The position numbers were made by a program, and so were the translations under genes. Positions 35,621-46,714 of a stretch of DNA of 64,000 bases are shown here, in pieces. The DNA is from Posidonia oceanica (lineage: Eukaryota; Streptophyta; Magnoliopsida; Alismatales; Posidoniaceae). Position 1 is the stretch's first letter. Every line of letters starts with the position of its first letter. The stretch lies in NCBI GenBank assembly GCA_037176725.1, contig JAZBRS010000049.1, positions 39,424,001 to 39,488,000 of the forward strand. Reading direction: 5' to 3'. The notes beneath the pieces are model-generated. The model made no database searches, was not told where the DNA came from, and saw only the letters and a program-made list of their open reading frames with translations.

Positions 35621-36329
35621 TGTAGTAATCTCAATGTTCAGATCGTCCATGTACACTGCCAAAAGCTCGCGTGCACCGATTGGAATCAGGCTCACTATAA
35701 GCGGCTATGTCTGAGGAGGAAGGCTCAACTCGAAAATACTTGAAACAGAGGAGAAAAGATAAGAAAAGAAGGAGATAAGACAATTTAGAGTCGCCACCGT
35801 GTCTATTATCGGGAGACAAGGAAAATCGGGAGAAATGCGTGAATTAACACGCAAAACCAAGAAAAGGATGCAATGCAAAGCAATGCAAAAGAAAACAAAT
35901 GCAGATGAATGCAAATGATATGACTCATGCCTAGGATAAGGGCAATATGGTCATTGCGGGCCAAAGACTGGGCAAGGACTCCTGTTACGTGTGGGGAAGG
36001 TGTTAGGCACCCCCGACACGCCCGAGAATCGATCTTTCTAGGCTTACGCTTGCATACGCAGGGAAATACAGGTTTGAATGCCTAAGTGCCAATGAATGCC
36101 TAAATGGATGCTCAAAGGTGTGCACTAAGTGATGGGATGCAATGCAGGAAAGTAAACGTGCAGTCTAAGCGCTCAGCAACGCTATCTGTGTACCGAACTG
36201 GTCGAAACCTGGCTCATGAGAACTCCAGGTAGCAAGCATCACTGTCCTATATGCAAATGCAAGCGGAAAAGCAAAAACGGCGGTAAAATCAAGCAAAGCG
36301 GGCGACATGCAAGAGAAAACAGCATAAAA

Positions 36330-36560
36330 TACGCAAAGTGATGCGAGAAACAGAAGCGGCACGCGAAACGATGCAAGAAAACAAGATCGGCATGCAAAAC
36401 GGTGCAAGAAACAGAAGCAGCACGCGAAACGGCACAAGAAAGCAAAGCAGGCATGCAAAACGGTGCAAGAAAGCAAAGCAGGCACGCAAAATGGTGCCAA
36501 AGACAGAGCGGGCACGCAAAACGGTGCCAAAGACAGAGCAGGCACGCAAAACGGTGCCAA
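36330..36560 (-). repeat. 30-bp minisatellite in D's 3' LTR
   Basis: Units of the type GGCACGCAAAACGGTGCCAA plus AGACAGAGC. The 5' LTR copy (56870-57150) is about 60 bp longer, i.e. two extra units. Confidence 0.88.
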
Positions 36561-37249
36561 AGCAGGCAAAATAAAACATCGACAAAGCCACGCAGATGCA
36601 GATGCAAGGAGGAAGAGTAGGAGAAGCAAAGGAGAGCAATCAGCGCAAGTGTGAGAACGAACGTTGTTTAAGGACCGCACAATGTAGGTGTCAAGACCTA
36701 CAAAGGGAAAAGGGAGCAAGTGGAGGGATTACCACTGTCCTGGGACTGTTTCCCACCAAAATGTCCCACGATATGTCTCGCACGCTGCTAAAAGCTCGCG
36801 ATGCGATCGGATCGTGGAAAAGGGGGAAGAAAGTCGCAATTAGTAGTGCATTCAGGGGAAACGCAACACAAGGCACTGAGAGTACGCGAAAATGGGAGAC
36901 AGAGTAGATAGATAGGAAGAGGGGGTCCTAGTCTATATGCTTGAGGAAACAGAAAGCAAAAACCATGCATGCAATGCAAATGGTGTGCAAATGAATGTTG
37001 TGCAGGGGTTCAGGAAGACTTACCTTGGAAATCTGAAGCCTGATCTGAGAAATGCTTGGTCCATGTGGAAGAGCGCTCCACCGGGGTTGTCCAGGTAGCT
37101 TGGTTGAGAAGATCCGACGGCCAGATCTGAAGATATGCTGGCTTCAAGATAGAGGGGCCAGAACAGGGGAGAAGAATGGATCTAAGTGTAAAGGAGGTCC
37201 TAGGGGTGTGCAAAACAGGTCCTCCCATGTAAATGGGAGCTAAGTATGC

Positions 37250-38200
37250 TTAAGTGTGTGCAAAAATGCCAAATGCAAAGATGCATGGGTGCAATGCATG
37301 CAGGAATGCAAGAAAGGACCTAAGAATGACTTTTCAGAAAACTTAGGAACCTATATGCAAGTTTTGAAAAAGTGGGGGACCTAAATGCAAGAATTTTGAA
37401 AAGTTAGGAACTTATATGCAAGATTTTTGAAAACTTGGGAGTCTGAGTGCAATTTTACAAAATGCAGGGTTTAAGATGCAATTTAATAAGGTAAACATGC
37501 ATTTGAATAAGTTTTGAAATCATGTGGAGGATTAACATGCAATTTTAAAACATGCAGGGGTTGAAATGTAATTTTATAAGCAAAAATGTAGAAAAAATGG
37601 GTTCTGTGAGTTAAATAGTGGATCTATGTGCAATTTTTGAATATGCAGGGTCTAAAATGCAATTTTATAAGCAAAAATATGCATTTAAATGAGTTTTATA
37701 AACATGCAGAGGACCTATGTGTAATTTAAAACATGCAGGGTCTAAAATGCAATTTTATAAGAAAAAATGCTAAAAAACAGATGCTGTGCATGCAAATGAA
37801 GGATCTATATGCAAAAATCAAAAAGCAAGGGGGGAAAATGCAATGCAGTAAGAAAAGATGGAAAATAAATGCTTTGATTAACAGATTAGAGGACTAAAAC
37901 GTAAATAAAGGAAAAGACAGGATTTAAAATGCAATTTACTAAGGTAAAATCAGAGTATTAAATGATATTATCAACTAAAGGACTGAAATGCAAAAATAAA
38001 AAACTACAGAGCCTGAACTAAAATAAATCTAAAAGGAAAATATAGCGGGAGGACTGGAAAGCAATTAGACAATTTTTTAGATTCTTCATACAATTTCATA
38101 TGATTTAAATTCAAATTTAAATGAATCTTAAAGGATGGCAGGACTAGAATGCATTAAAATAAAAACAGAAGCCAGAAATGCAATATATGGCAAAAAATGC
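37250..38200 (-). repeat. AT-rich degenerate repeat in D's 3' LTR
   Basis: Repeated AAAATGCAATTTTATAAG / ATGCAGGGTCTAAAATGCAA words. On the minus strand these are TTGCATTTTAGACCC words like those of LTR A. No gene. Confidence 0.75.
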
Positions 38201-41200
38201 ATGATAGAGGAAAATAAATGCACAGTAATTTTGCAGCAGAAGTGGCTACTGTAGCAAATTGTTACCAGTGGCCGAAGATGAGGAACAGGGGTGCTAGAGA
38301 GGCGTTGATGCGGCGACGGTGTGCTCCGGAGCCGCATGGAGGTCTGGGCTGCATCGGCGGCTCGTGACACGGCCTGGAACGGGCCGGAGGAGACGACGGA
38401 GGTCTGCAGAGTTGTCTGGAAACAGAGCGGGGGATTGGGGTGACGTCAGAGGAAACGGGAGGCACGGCTGCACTCCTGGAGGTTGAGCGGACCACAGGCG
38501 ACGATCGGAAGTGTTTTCTGCTAACCGGAGCGGCGGGGCGACCTCTGAGCTCGCTGGAGAAGAAAGGAGACGGCAGCGTTGACTATCCGCGACAGGGACT
38601 AGAATCCTATTCTAAGGGGTGGAGGAGCAAGAAGAGAAAGAAACTAAGCTAATGGGAGGGTGCAGTACCTGCTTCGATGCCCGGAGCGCTCCCCCGACGT
38701 GGGCTACTTCTGCAGATGCCGGCGAGGCTCGTCTGGTAGCTGCGGACATCTCCGGTGGCTCGCGAAGATCGGAATCAGTTCCGTGGAGTCCTCCGGTTCT
38801 TCCTGGACGCTCGGAGTGAAGCTCTGATGCCGGAGGAAGAAGATGGGATTTTTGGGTGCTGCAGGAGTCGCCTGAGGTGGGGAGAGCTGTATGTTGCTCC
38901 CTGGGTTGATTGGAAGGTGCCGGCGACTTGCTGGAGGTTGGGTGAGGGGTTCTGGATGCTTGGAAGGGCCGGTGGAGGGCTGGAGAAGAAGATTGGTTGT
39001 GTGGGGATTTCTGGACAGAAATTGGGCTATGTGTTTGAAGTGGATGATTGGCTGTGAGGGGAGTTGTTGGAGTGGAGCTCAGGTGGTCTGAGATGGTGGG
39101 GTTCTGGTGAGTTGCTAGGTGGAGTTTGGGATGATTTCGGGCTCAGGGGAGTTAGGAATTTCGGAAGGGGAAGTGTTGGGTTCTGCTGAGGGAAATGGAT
39201 GGGTTGTGGGGTGATTCTGGGATGGATTTGGCTGTGGAGTGAAGGGGCTGGATGCTGGAAGTTTGGGTGGATTTGGGGGAGGAATTGGGAGAGATTTGGA
39301 TGGTGTTGGAGGCTCTAGTTTGGATGGAATGAAAGAGGAGGAGGAGGCCTGGATTTTGCAAGGCAGAGGGGGAGAATTGGGTGGCTTCAGCTCTTTCTGG
39401 ACGATGAAAAGGCGTTGAAGGAGGAGTGGAGTGGAGGTTTTTATCTAGGGCAGCTGGAGGAAGAAACGAGCGCGCAGGGATTTTGAATCCACCGGCGCGA
39501 GGCTGCTGTTGATGGAGACGAGAAGCGGCCGGAGGCGACGGGCAATAAATGCCCTCCCGGAAGATCTGCTGAGAGCTGAGAGAGGAGGAGGCTGAGTTGG
39601 TGCCGATTGGACAGAGGGGGAAGAGAGGAAATTGAATTCAAAGAAGATTGCGGGAAGAAGAAGAAGAAGTTGAAGAGGAAGAAGAAGAAGTAGGGAAGAA
39701 GAAGGAGAGGAAAGGTTGGTGTGGGCCGGGCCGCGTGCGGAAAGAATAAAAGAAAAAGGGAAAGGAGGAAGGAGGGAGAGGAGGATTCTGATGGGCCGGA
39801 CCAAAAGGGAGAGGAAGAAATAAAAAGAAGAAAGGAAGAAAGGAAGAAAGGGGAAGGAAGGAGAGGAAGAAAATTAAAATAAAATAAAAATAAAAATACA
39901 AAAGGATGGGAAAATGTTTTTAGAGTAGTTGTATTTAAGTTAGGATTTTAATTAGGTTTTTTAATGGTTGTTTTTAATTGGTTAATTTGGGTTAGAAATA
40001 GTTTTAGTTTTGATTTAAGTTAGGATTTAAGTTTTCTTCAAATTGTTTTTGATTTTGTTTTAAATGTTTGTTAAAATTTTTAATTGTTTTTAGTTATGTT
40101 TTTCTTGTTAAGTCTTTGGGATTTTTAATTATGATTTTTTTAATGGATTTTTCTTAAATTAATTAGGGTGAGTTTTAGATTTTAGATTTTAGTCTTTTCT
40201 TAAGTCTTCTTTGATTTGTTTTTAATTTTGTTTGTTAAGTTCTTTTAATATTTTTTAATTAAGTTTTTTCTTGTTAAGTTTTTAATTAAGTGTTTCTAAA
40301 TTTTTGATGGTTTCTTTTTCTTTTTTAAGTAAGTTTTTAAATTGTTCCTTTTAGATTTGTTAAGTTAGGTTTTCCCTTAATTATTTGTCTTAGTGTTTTT
40401 TTTTCTTTCTTTTTAGGCTTTGTTTTTTTGATTGTTTTTAGTAGGGTTTTTACTTTTGCTTGTTTTGATTATATTTTGGTTTTTACTTGATTTTATAGCA
40501 TTGTCTTTTTGTTTGTTTTACATTTTTTAGATTGCATTCATTTTTTCTAGTTTTAGTTGGTTTTAGTTAGGTTTTTGTTTTTAATTGTTTGTTTTAGTTT
40601 TAATTATTTCTTTTTAGGGTTTTGATTTGTTTTCCTTTCGTTTTTAGAGTTATAAAGGGTTTTAAAGGTTTTTTAGAGATTTAGTGGAAGAAAGGAAGGG
40701 AAAGGGAAAAGGGAAAAGAAAAGGGAGAAATGAAGGAGTAAAGAAGGAAGAGAGGAGTTGAAGGAAAATAAATATAAGAAAATCAAGAAATAAGCTAAAA
40801 ATAAAATAAAAATATAAATAAAATGTAGAAGAGATAGATGCACAAAGTGGGCCCACAGTCAGGCAAGAAGAAGAGAGAGAAGGGAGTGAAAAGAAGGAGA
40901 ATAATCAGGAGAGAGAGAGAGAGGAGAGAGAAAAGAATAATCCAGGAGAGAGAAAAGGATAATTTGAAGAAATGAAGGGGTTAGAGGTTTAGAAAAGAGG
41001 TGAAATTTGGGATGTGTGTAGCCTAGGATTTCTAGTGTTGGACCTAGTGCTTGGGTTTGGATTTGGGATGGTTTTGGAAGGGTTTTGTGGTGTAGAAAAA
41101 GGGTAGTTTTGCCTAGGTTTTCTAGGATTTTTGGGAGTGGTCTTGGTTTGAAAATTTTGAAGGATTTTGGTAGGTTTGTTAAGTTGGGAATGGTGAGTTT

Positions 41201-41375
41201 TCCTATGATTTTTGGGTAGTTTTTGGGCTTGGGAAAGAGGTGTGATTTTAGGTTAAGTTTGGGCTTGTTTTGGAGAGAAGGATGAAAAGGAATGTGTAGG
41301 TTTGGACTTAGATTTGGATCCAGTAGCCACCAGAAGATTTCAATTGATTCAGCCTGTCAAAATAGGATGTCAACA

Positions 41376-41525
41376 GATGCCCCTCCCTGAGCGAGGTCAA
41401 GCGAAGCTAGGTCGCTGCTCAAGGTTGACAAGACATCCCATCTGACCGACGGGAGCAGAAGTTTGCTATTGGCGTGAGTTACTTATTCGGCGGTTGCACC
41501 GAAAGTCGTAGCTCGTTGCTGCAAG
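41376..41525 (-). other. Conserved pre-PPT block and PPT of element D
   Basis: The minus strand ends CTTGACCTCGCTCAGGGAGG then GGCATC before the LTR. PPT is 41376-41387. The block matches 19063-19212 of A. Confidence 0.87.
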
Positions 41526-41924
41526 GCAAAGTGCTGGCGCAGATGGATGAGATGCAATGTATGCAATGCATGCTAATGCAAATGCAATGCAAATGTTAGC
41601 GCAAAAGTTAGTACAGCTAAGAATGCTGATGCAGCACAAGATGATGATGATGTTGGACTAGTATGCAGTGCTAGAAAAGAAAGTGCAAAGATGATGTGAA
41701 AGAAATACTAAAAGAGAACCGCGATGTAGCGCAAAGACTTGGCAGGCCGGCCAAACTTGCGCAACAAGGCGAGAAAGAAAAGTGCAGCTTGTCCCCGCCC
41801 AGGGAGCAAGCTAGCCAAAAGGAGCACGAGGGGAGAGGGGCCGACTCTCCTGTCGCAAAGCGGATGCGGGACTTTGTCTTCCTGGGACAAAGTCGCGCGA
41901 AGAGGGTGATAAGATGTCGGACTT

Positions 41925-42935
41925 ATCGGCCGGATAGTTTACGGTCCTATCAACCGGAAGTGATAGTTTACGGACCTATCAACCGGAAGCAATAGTTTAC
42001 GGACCTATCAACCGGAAGTGATAGTTTACGGACCTATCAACTGGAGGGTGCAGTTGTGAGTGATAGTTACTGGATATCAGTCGTAAAACATGATTGTGCA
42101 AGATAGTTTACGGTCCTATCAACCGGAAGCGATAGTTTACGGGCCTATCAACCGGGAGCGATAGTTTACGGTCCTATCAACCGGAAGCACAATCCATGAG
42201 TGATAGTTACTGGTTATCAGCCGTATAACGCAAATGCCAGAGAATGATAGTTTACGGTCCTATCAACCGGAAGCGATAGTTTATGGGCCTATCAACAGGA
42301 GCGATAGTTTACGGGCCTATCAATAGGGAGCGATAGTTTACGGTTCTATCAACCGGAAAGGGCATTTGCGAGTGATAGTTACTGGATATCAGCCGTATAA
42401 CATGATTGGCGCAGCGATAGTTTACGGTCCTATCAACCGGAAGCGATAGTTTACGGGCCTATCAACCGGAAGCGAGAGTTTACGAGCCTATCAACCGGGA
42501 GTGATAGTTTACGGTCCTATCAACCAGAAAGCACAATCATGAGGGATAGTTACTGGTTATCAGCCGTATGATGCAATTGCAGGTGATAGTTTACGGTCCT
42601 ATCAACTGGAAGCGATAGTTTATGGTCCTATCAACCGGGAGCGATAGTTTACGGGCCTATCAACCGGAAGCGATAGTTTACGGTCCTATCAACCGGAGAG
42701 AGCAATTGCAAGGGATAGTTACTGGATATCAGCCGTATAACGTAATTGCAAGTGATAGTTTTGGATATCAGCCAAGGTTGATTTTTGGATCATCAGCCAG
42801 AGAATGATAGTTTACGGCCCTATCAACCGGAAGTTGCAATTACGCGGGACAGTTACTGGATGTCAGCCGTATAACACAATTGCGGGATAGTTTTGGATAT
42901 CAGCCCAAGATGATAGTTTACGGCTCTATCAACCG
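41925..42935 (-). repeat. 28-bp hairpin tandem array in element D
   Basis: More than twenty units of GATAGTTTACGGTCCTATCA plus ACCGGAAGC (GATAG/CTATC stem) are interrupted at intervals by GATAGTTACTGGATATCAGC-type units. On the minus strand they resemble GATAGGTCCGTCAACTTATC of A and B. Confidence 0.92.
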
Positions 42936-42939
42936 GAAA

Positions 42940-43040
42940 GAGCAGTGATTGATTGATAAGAAAAAGAGTGATTGATTGATTGATAAGAAAAAGAGTGATT
43001 GATTGATAAGAAAAAAAGTGATTGATTGATTGATTGATAA
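42940..43040. repeat. GATT microsatellite-like tract
   Basis: Runs of GATTGATTGATTGAT alternate with GATAAGAAAAAGA. Confidence 0.85.
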
Positions 43041-43049
43041 GAAAAAGAT

Positions 43050-43470
43050 TGAGAAGATATCGGACTTATCGGCCGGCAAAGGGAAAGAGAAAATAAGATA
43101 TCGGACTTATCGACCGGCAAAGGGAAAGAGAAGATAAGATATCGGACTTATCAGCCGACAAAGGGAAAGAGAAAATAAGATATCGGACTTATCGGTTGAT
43201 AAATGAATAAAAGAATAGAATGATAAGATATCGGACTTATCGGCCGGCAAAGGGAAGGAGATGATAAGATATCGGACTTATCGACCGGCAAAGGGAAAGA
43301 GATGATAAGATATCGGACTTATCGGCCGGCAAATGAATAAAAGAATAGAATGATAAGATATCGGACTTATCGATTGGCAAAGAGAGGATGAAGGAATGAT
43401 AAGATATCGGACTTATTGGCCGGCAAAGGGAAAGAGATGATAAGATATCGAACTTATCGGCCAGCAAATG
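43050..43470 (-). repeat. ~41-bp hairpin tandem array in element D
   Basis: Ten or so units of GATAAGATATCGGACTTATC plus GGCCGGCAAAGGGAAAGAG; GATAAG pairs with CTTATC. Confidence 0.9.
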
Positions 43471-43537
43471 AGTAAGTTTCGTGAGGGCGAATCATCCCAT
43501 GATACTAGGAATATCACGGGAGAAAGAGAGGGGGAAT

Positions 43538-43612
43538 GATACCAAGGGGCGATCAAACGATACCCCTGGTATTAGGATGATACTAGGGGTTGGTCAGTGC
43601 GTCCTTGGCATC
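43538..43612 (-). other. Two-hairpin module H1-H2 in element D
   Basis: 43538-43573 pairs GATACCAAGGGG with CCCCTGGTATT. 43579-43612 pairs GATACTAGG with CCTTGGCATC. It has the same relative order as in A and B when read on D's coding strand. Confidence 0.68.
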
Positions 43613-43669
43613 AAAAATAGAGGGTGAAGACAAAACTGTCGTGTTTGCCAGATGAGTAGTTTGGGGTAC

Positions 43670-43780
43670 CAGCCCGGGGATGACAGGTTGACGGACCTAT
43701 CGCCGGGCAGTTGGGGGTGCCAGCCCGAGGATGATAGGTTGACGGACCTATCGCCGGGCAGTTGGGGGTGCCAGCTCGCT
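43670..43780 (-). repeat. Two ~58-bp repeats related to the B hairpin array
   Basis: The minus strand reads CGGCGATAGGTCCGTCAACC and CGGGCTGGCACC twice, as in 1111-1510. Confidence 0.75.
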
Positions 43781-44150
43781 GAAGAAGATCCGGATGACGG
43801 TGCCCGGCAGCTTTGCTTGCTCGGATGGCATGGGTTAGCACTTGGGTTGATTGAGGAGGACTTTCCTGCGGTGTTTGGCAGCAAGTCCGGCCAGGGGCCC
43901 TGCGGATATGATTGATATGATCATGCGTGCACTTGTAGCAGATTTGGATTGCAAACAGGTGGCTCAGAATGCCTTTGTATTGATTGGACTTGATTACATG
44001 CCTGTGGCAGGGCAAAAGTTACAGCATAAAACAAGTAGACAGTTACATGGACGCTTTAGTCGGTCCGGGCTTTCTTTGCCTTTCTGGAGTCAGGGAACTG
44101 GGGAGTGCCAGGAGGTATCTCACTGATAGGCCAGAATGCTTATATCTTCG

Positions 44151-45257
44151 TTAGATATTCGGGAGTGCATCTCGAGCCTTGCGCAGATGCCAGGTCAGTA
44201 GACCACACTCCTGCTGCATAAGATCAGCCAGCTTAGTTGTAGTAAATGTTGAACCATATGGATATGTCTGAAGAAGCCTTGGGGCTGTGCTATCTATGAA
44301 AGCACCCTGCTGGAGGCCGAACTACCGTATGACCTGGATGGGGTGATACTCCACGCCTCCGGTGAATCCAGGCAGCACTACAAGTCGTGTATCGCGGGTA
44401 TCGAAGAAGATGGTAAAAGGCTCAGCCGCAGATGGGATGATGCGCCATGTGACGGTGTCGTCCGTCAGGTCAGATAGCTTCTTGTATTCTTCAGGGACGC
44501 TCTTAATTGCCCTGGTGTAGCCATTGTTGCAATATGTTTCGATAGCGTGGCCCTGGGGGCGCAGTAAGTTCAGCTCAAGGTGGGCAGCTAGCCAGATCTG
44601 TACTAGCACTCCGCAGCAGTGGAAGTGGCGGCAGTGGTGGGAGATGCGGTCCAGTCTACAGTAAGTTTCAGCCAAGACGACTGATGCCAGGTTTATCTGC
44701 CTAGTCACCATAGCTAGTGCGATTTCAGCAATTTCTATCGCGACTGTCATCCGGCCATTAGTGAATATCAGCTCTCCCAGAAATCGGGTGACAAATCCCC
44801 GAAGCGACAGATCGTTTCTGAGTTCAGCACGCTTGTCTATGATCTCATCAAAGTAATGCAGGCGCAGCATGGGCGTGGGGCCGTTGGTGCATATCAGTCT
44901 TTGCTGGCACCGATCAGTAGATAGCCCAGATAGCTTGCAGAGGACCGCTATGTACTTGTCGCGCCTCATAAAAATAGGCGGTCCCATCAGCCGAGAGAAG
45001 CCACAGATACGGCGTAGCTCTTCCAGCGTTGGTGTCAGTTCAGTCCTTCCGAAGCAGAAGACATGGTGCGCCGGCTTCCAGAATCTTGCGGCAGCGCACA
45101 GAAGGTGACGGCTCACTTCGACATCAGCCGCCTTTAGCAGTTTTGTAGGTATGCTCCAGAGGCGCAGCTTCTCACAGTCTTCCTGAGTAAGCTTGCCTAT
45201 CCAACCCCGTAGGGCTTCAGAACAGTGCACTGGGGTTTCAAGAGTTGGATAACCCAT
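44151..45257 (-). pseudogene. DUF7745-like (plant mobile domain-like) extra protein of element D, one in-frame stop
   Basis: This frame lies in sense orientation downstream of the integrase. The start chosen is the ATG at 45257 (beginning MGYPTLETPV), because family similarity begins there; the frame is open back to an ATG at 45485. Features: an N-terminal 'LRGWIGKLTQEDCEKLR' segment, 'HLLCAAARFWKPAHHVFCFG', 'ELTPTLEELRRICGF', a middle 'IAEIALAMVTRQINLASVVL' segment, 'FHCCGVLVQIWLAAHLE', 'DTVTWRI' and 'GVEYHPIQVIR'. These fit the DUF7745 family of plants, related in style to plant mobile domain proteins of TEs. A TAG at 44322 interrupts it where CAG is likely; the same frame goes on to TAA at 44151, about 368 codons in all. 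Function unknown. It is not in A, and C and E are incomplete. Confidence 0.75.
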
Positions 45258-45485
45258 GGCGTAGGCCGCAGGGTGAAACAGACAGATGCTGCAGAGCTTG
45301 AAGGTACATAGGCAGGGGAAAGCTGTTGCAGTCTTGTTGACGCGGGGGCGAGGACTGGCAGGAGATCTAGACCAGTGCAGCTTGAGCGGCGTCAACGCAT
45401 GCTTGGCAAGAAGTACTGTCTCAGAGTCGAGGCAAGTTGCAGAGCGGAACGATTGTGAAGAAGGAAGGGATGATTGGAGATGCAT

Positions 45486-46714
45486 GTATGCATGATGCAG
45501 GTTGATATGTTTAAGAAATGATTAGTATGCTTTGGTGCCCTCAGCATACAGAGTGCTTTGGTGCCTGCTGCAGAGGGAGGGAGTGGTCCCTGACTCATTG
45601 GGCCCTACTTGGACTCTTAGCTTGCTGGTGGCACTCCGAAATGGGTGTTGGCAGTATACAGGTGGTGGTGTGGTGAGGACAAGCTACCTGCCGAACTCTC
45701 AGGACCTACACCTACTTTTTCTACTCTCTTTTTTGTTTTCTCCCTCATGGGTGTGCAAGCTTTCTTTGCTCCTAGCTAGGAGATGGTAAGTGTTTGCTTT
45801 TGGAGGTGGGAGGTGTGAACCTTTTTAGGCCTACACCCTTGGTTTTCCTCTAAGGCACGGGGGGATGATATTACCTGTATTTTCGGGCTGACTTTTGTCC
45901 AACCCCTTTTTCTTTTCTTTCTTTTTCTCTTTTCTTTGCTTGCTTTTCCTCTTTTTTTGTTTTTGTTTGCTTGTTTGATTTCTCTTTTTTTTTCTTGCTT
46001 GTTTGATTTCTTTTTCTCTTTTTTCACAGGCTTTTGCTATCCCTATTTTGGAGGCAAAAAGAAGGGTGTTTGGGCTGTAATGGATGTGGGCTTTGGGTCT
46101 GCTATGAGATGGGTAGAAGGAGCAAGATTAGATTGCACACCCCTATCTCTAGGGCCGACTTCTGTCTTCGCCTTCTGTTCGTTTTGATGTGCCCAAGCCT
46201 AGAAGCCTATTCTCTCTATTTTTTTTTCTGAACTCACATCCTAGCATTTTTTCCTCCCTCAAAGGTGTATGTGCTGCGAGTTTAGGCAGTTCGCCTGTCC
46301 TGATTGATGGTGGCTCCCTCACTAGCTAAGACATTTGAGTAGTGCCGGGTGAGGCAAGGTGGACTCCTTCCAGAGCAGGCAAGCACTTCCGGTTTTCATC
46401 ACTGGGCAGAAAATGGAATGCATGATTCGAGAGGATGACGATGATGATTTGAAAAGAGATGATGCATGGAGAGGATGAAATGCGATAGAAGATGTGATTT
46501 GAAAGGATGACGATGATGATTTGAATAGAGATGGTGTATGGGAAGGACGAAATGCGATGGAAGATGTGTAAGAGAGAGATAGAAGAAGTATAAGTAAATG
46601 CACAGGAATAGGGGTAGGATGCCAGATAGAAGATGCATGTAGGATGAGAATGTAAGGAGTGAGAATGCAACTATACAGATGGGAGGAAAGTGTCTGCAAC
46701 GGGGCTGCCTTGGG
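45486..46714 (-). other. Spacer between integrase and DUF7745-like frame; no gene
   Basis: T-rich tract at 45905-46030. Two ~67-bp tandem units (GATGACGATGATGATTTGAA) at 46425-46570. No conserved frame recognised. Confidence 0.65.

Larger units (their letters stand above)
35621..41375 (-). mobile_element. 3' LTR of element D (5,755 bp)
   Basis: On the minus strand it starts TGTTGACATCCTATTTTGAC and ends GAGATTACTACA. It is near identical to 56621-61964 over their shared part. It holds a T-rich (plus-strand) segment (39900-40680), a GA-rich segment (39640-39900), an AT-rich degenerate repeat (37250-38200), a 30-bp minisatellite (36330-36560) and the conserved Tat LTR block (35978-36060). Confidence 0.93.

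Noticed and set aside
36165..36719. Cys/Phe/Ala-rich frames in D's LTRs (also 56696-57310)
   Set aside because: They are made by the 30-bp minisatellite, read in several frames at once, and lie inside an LTR.
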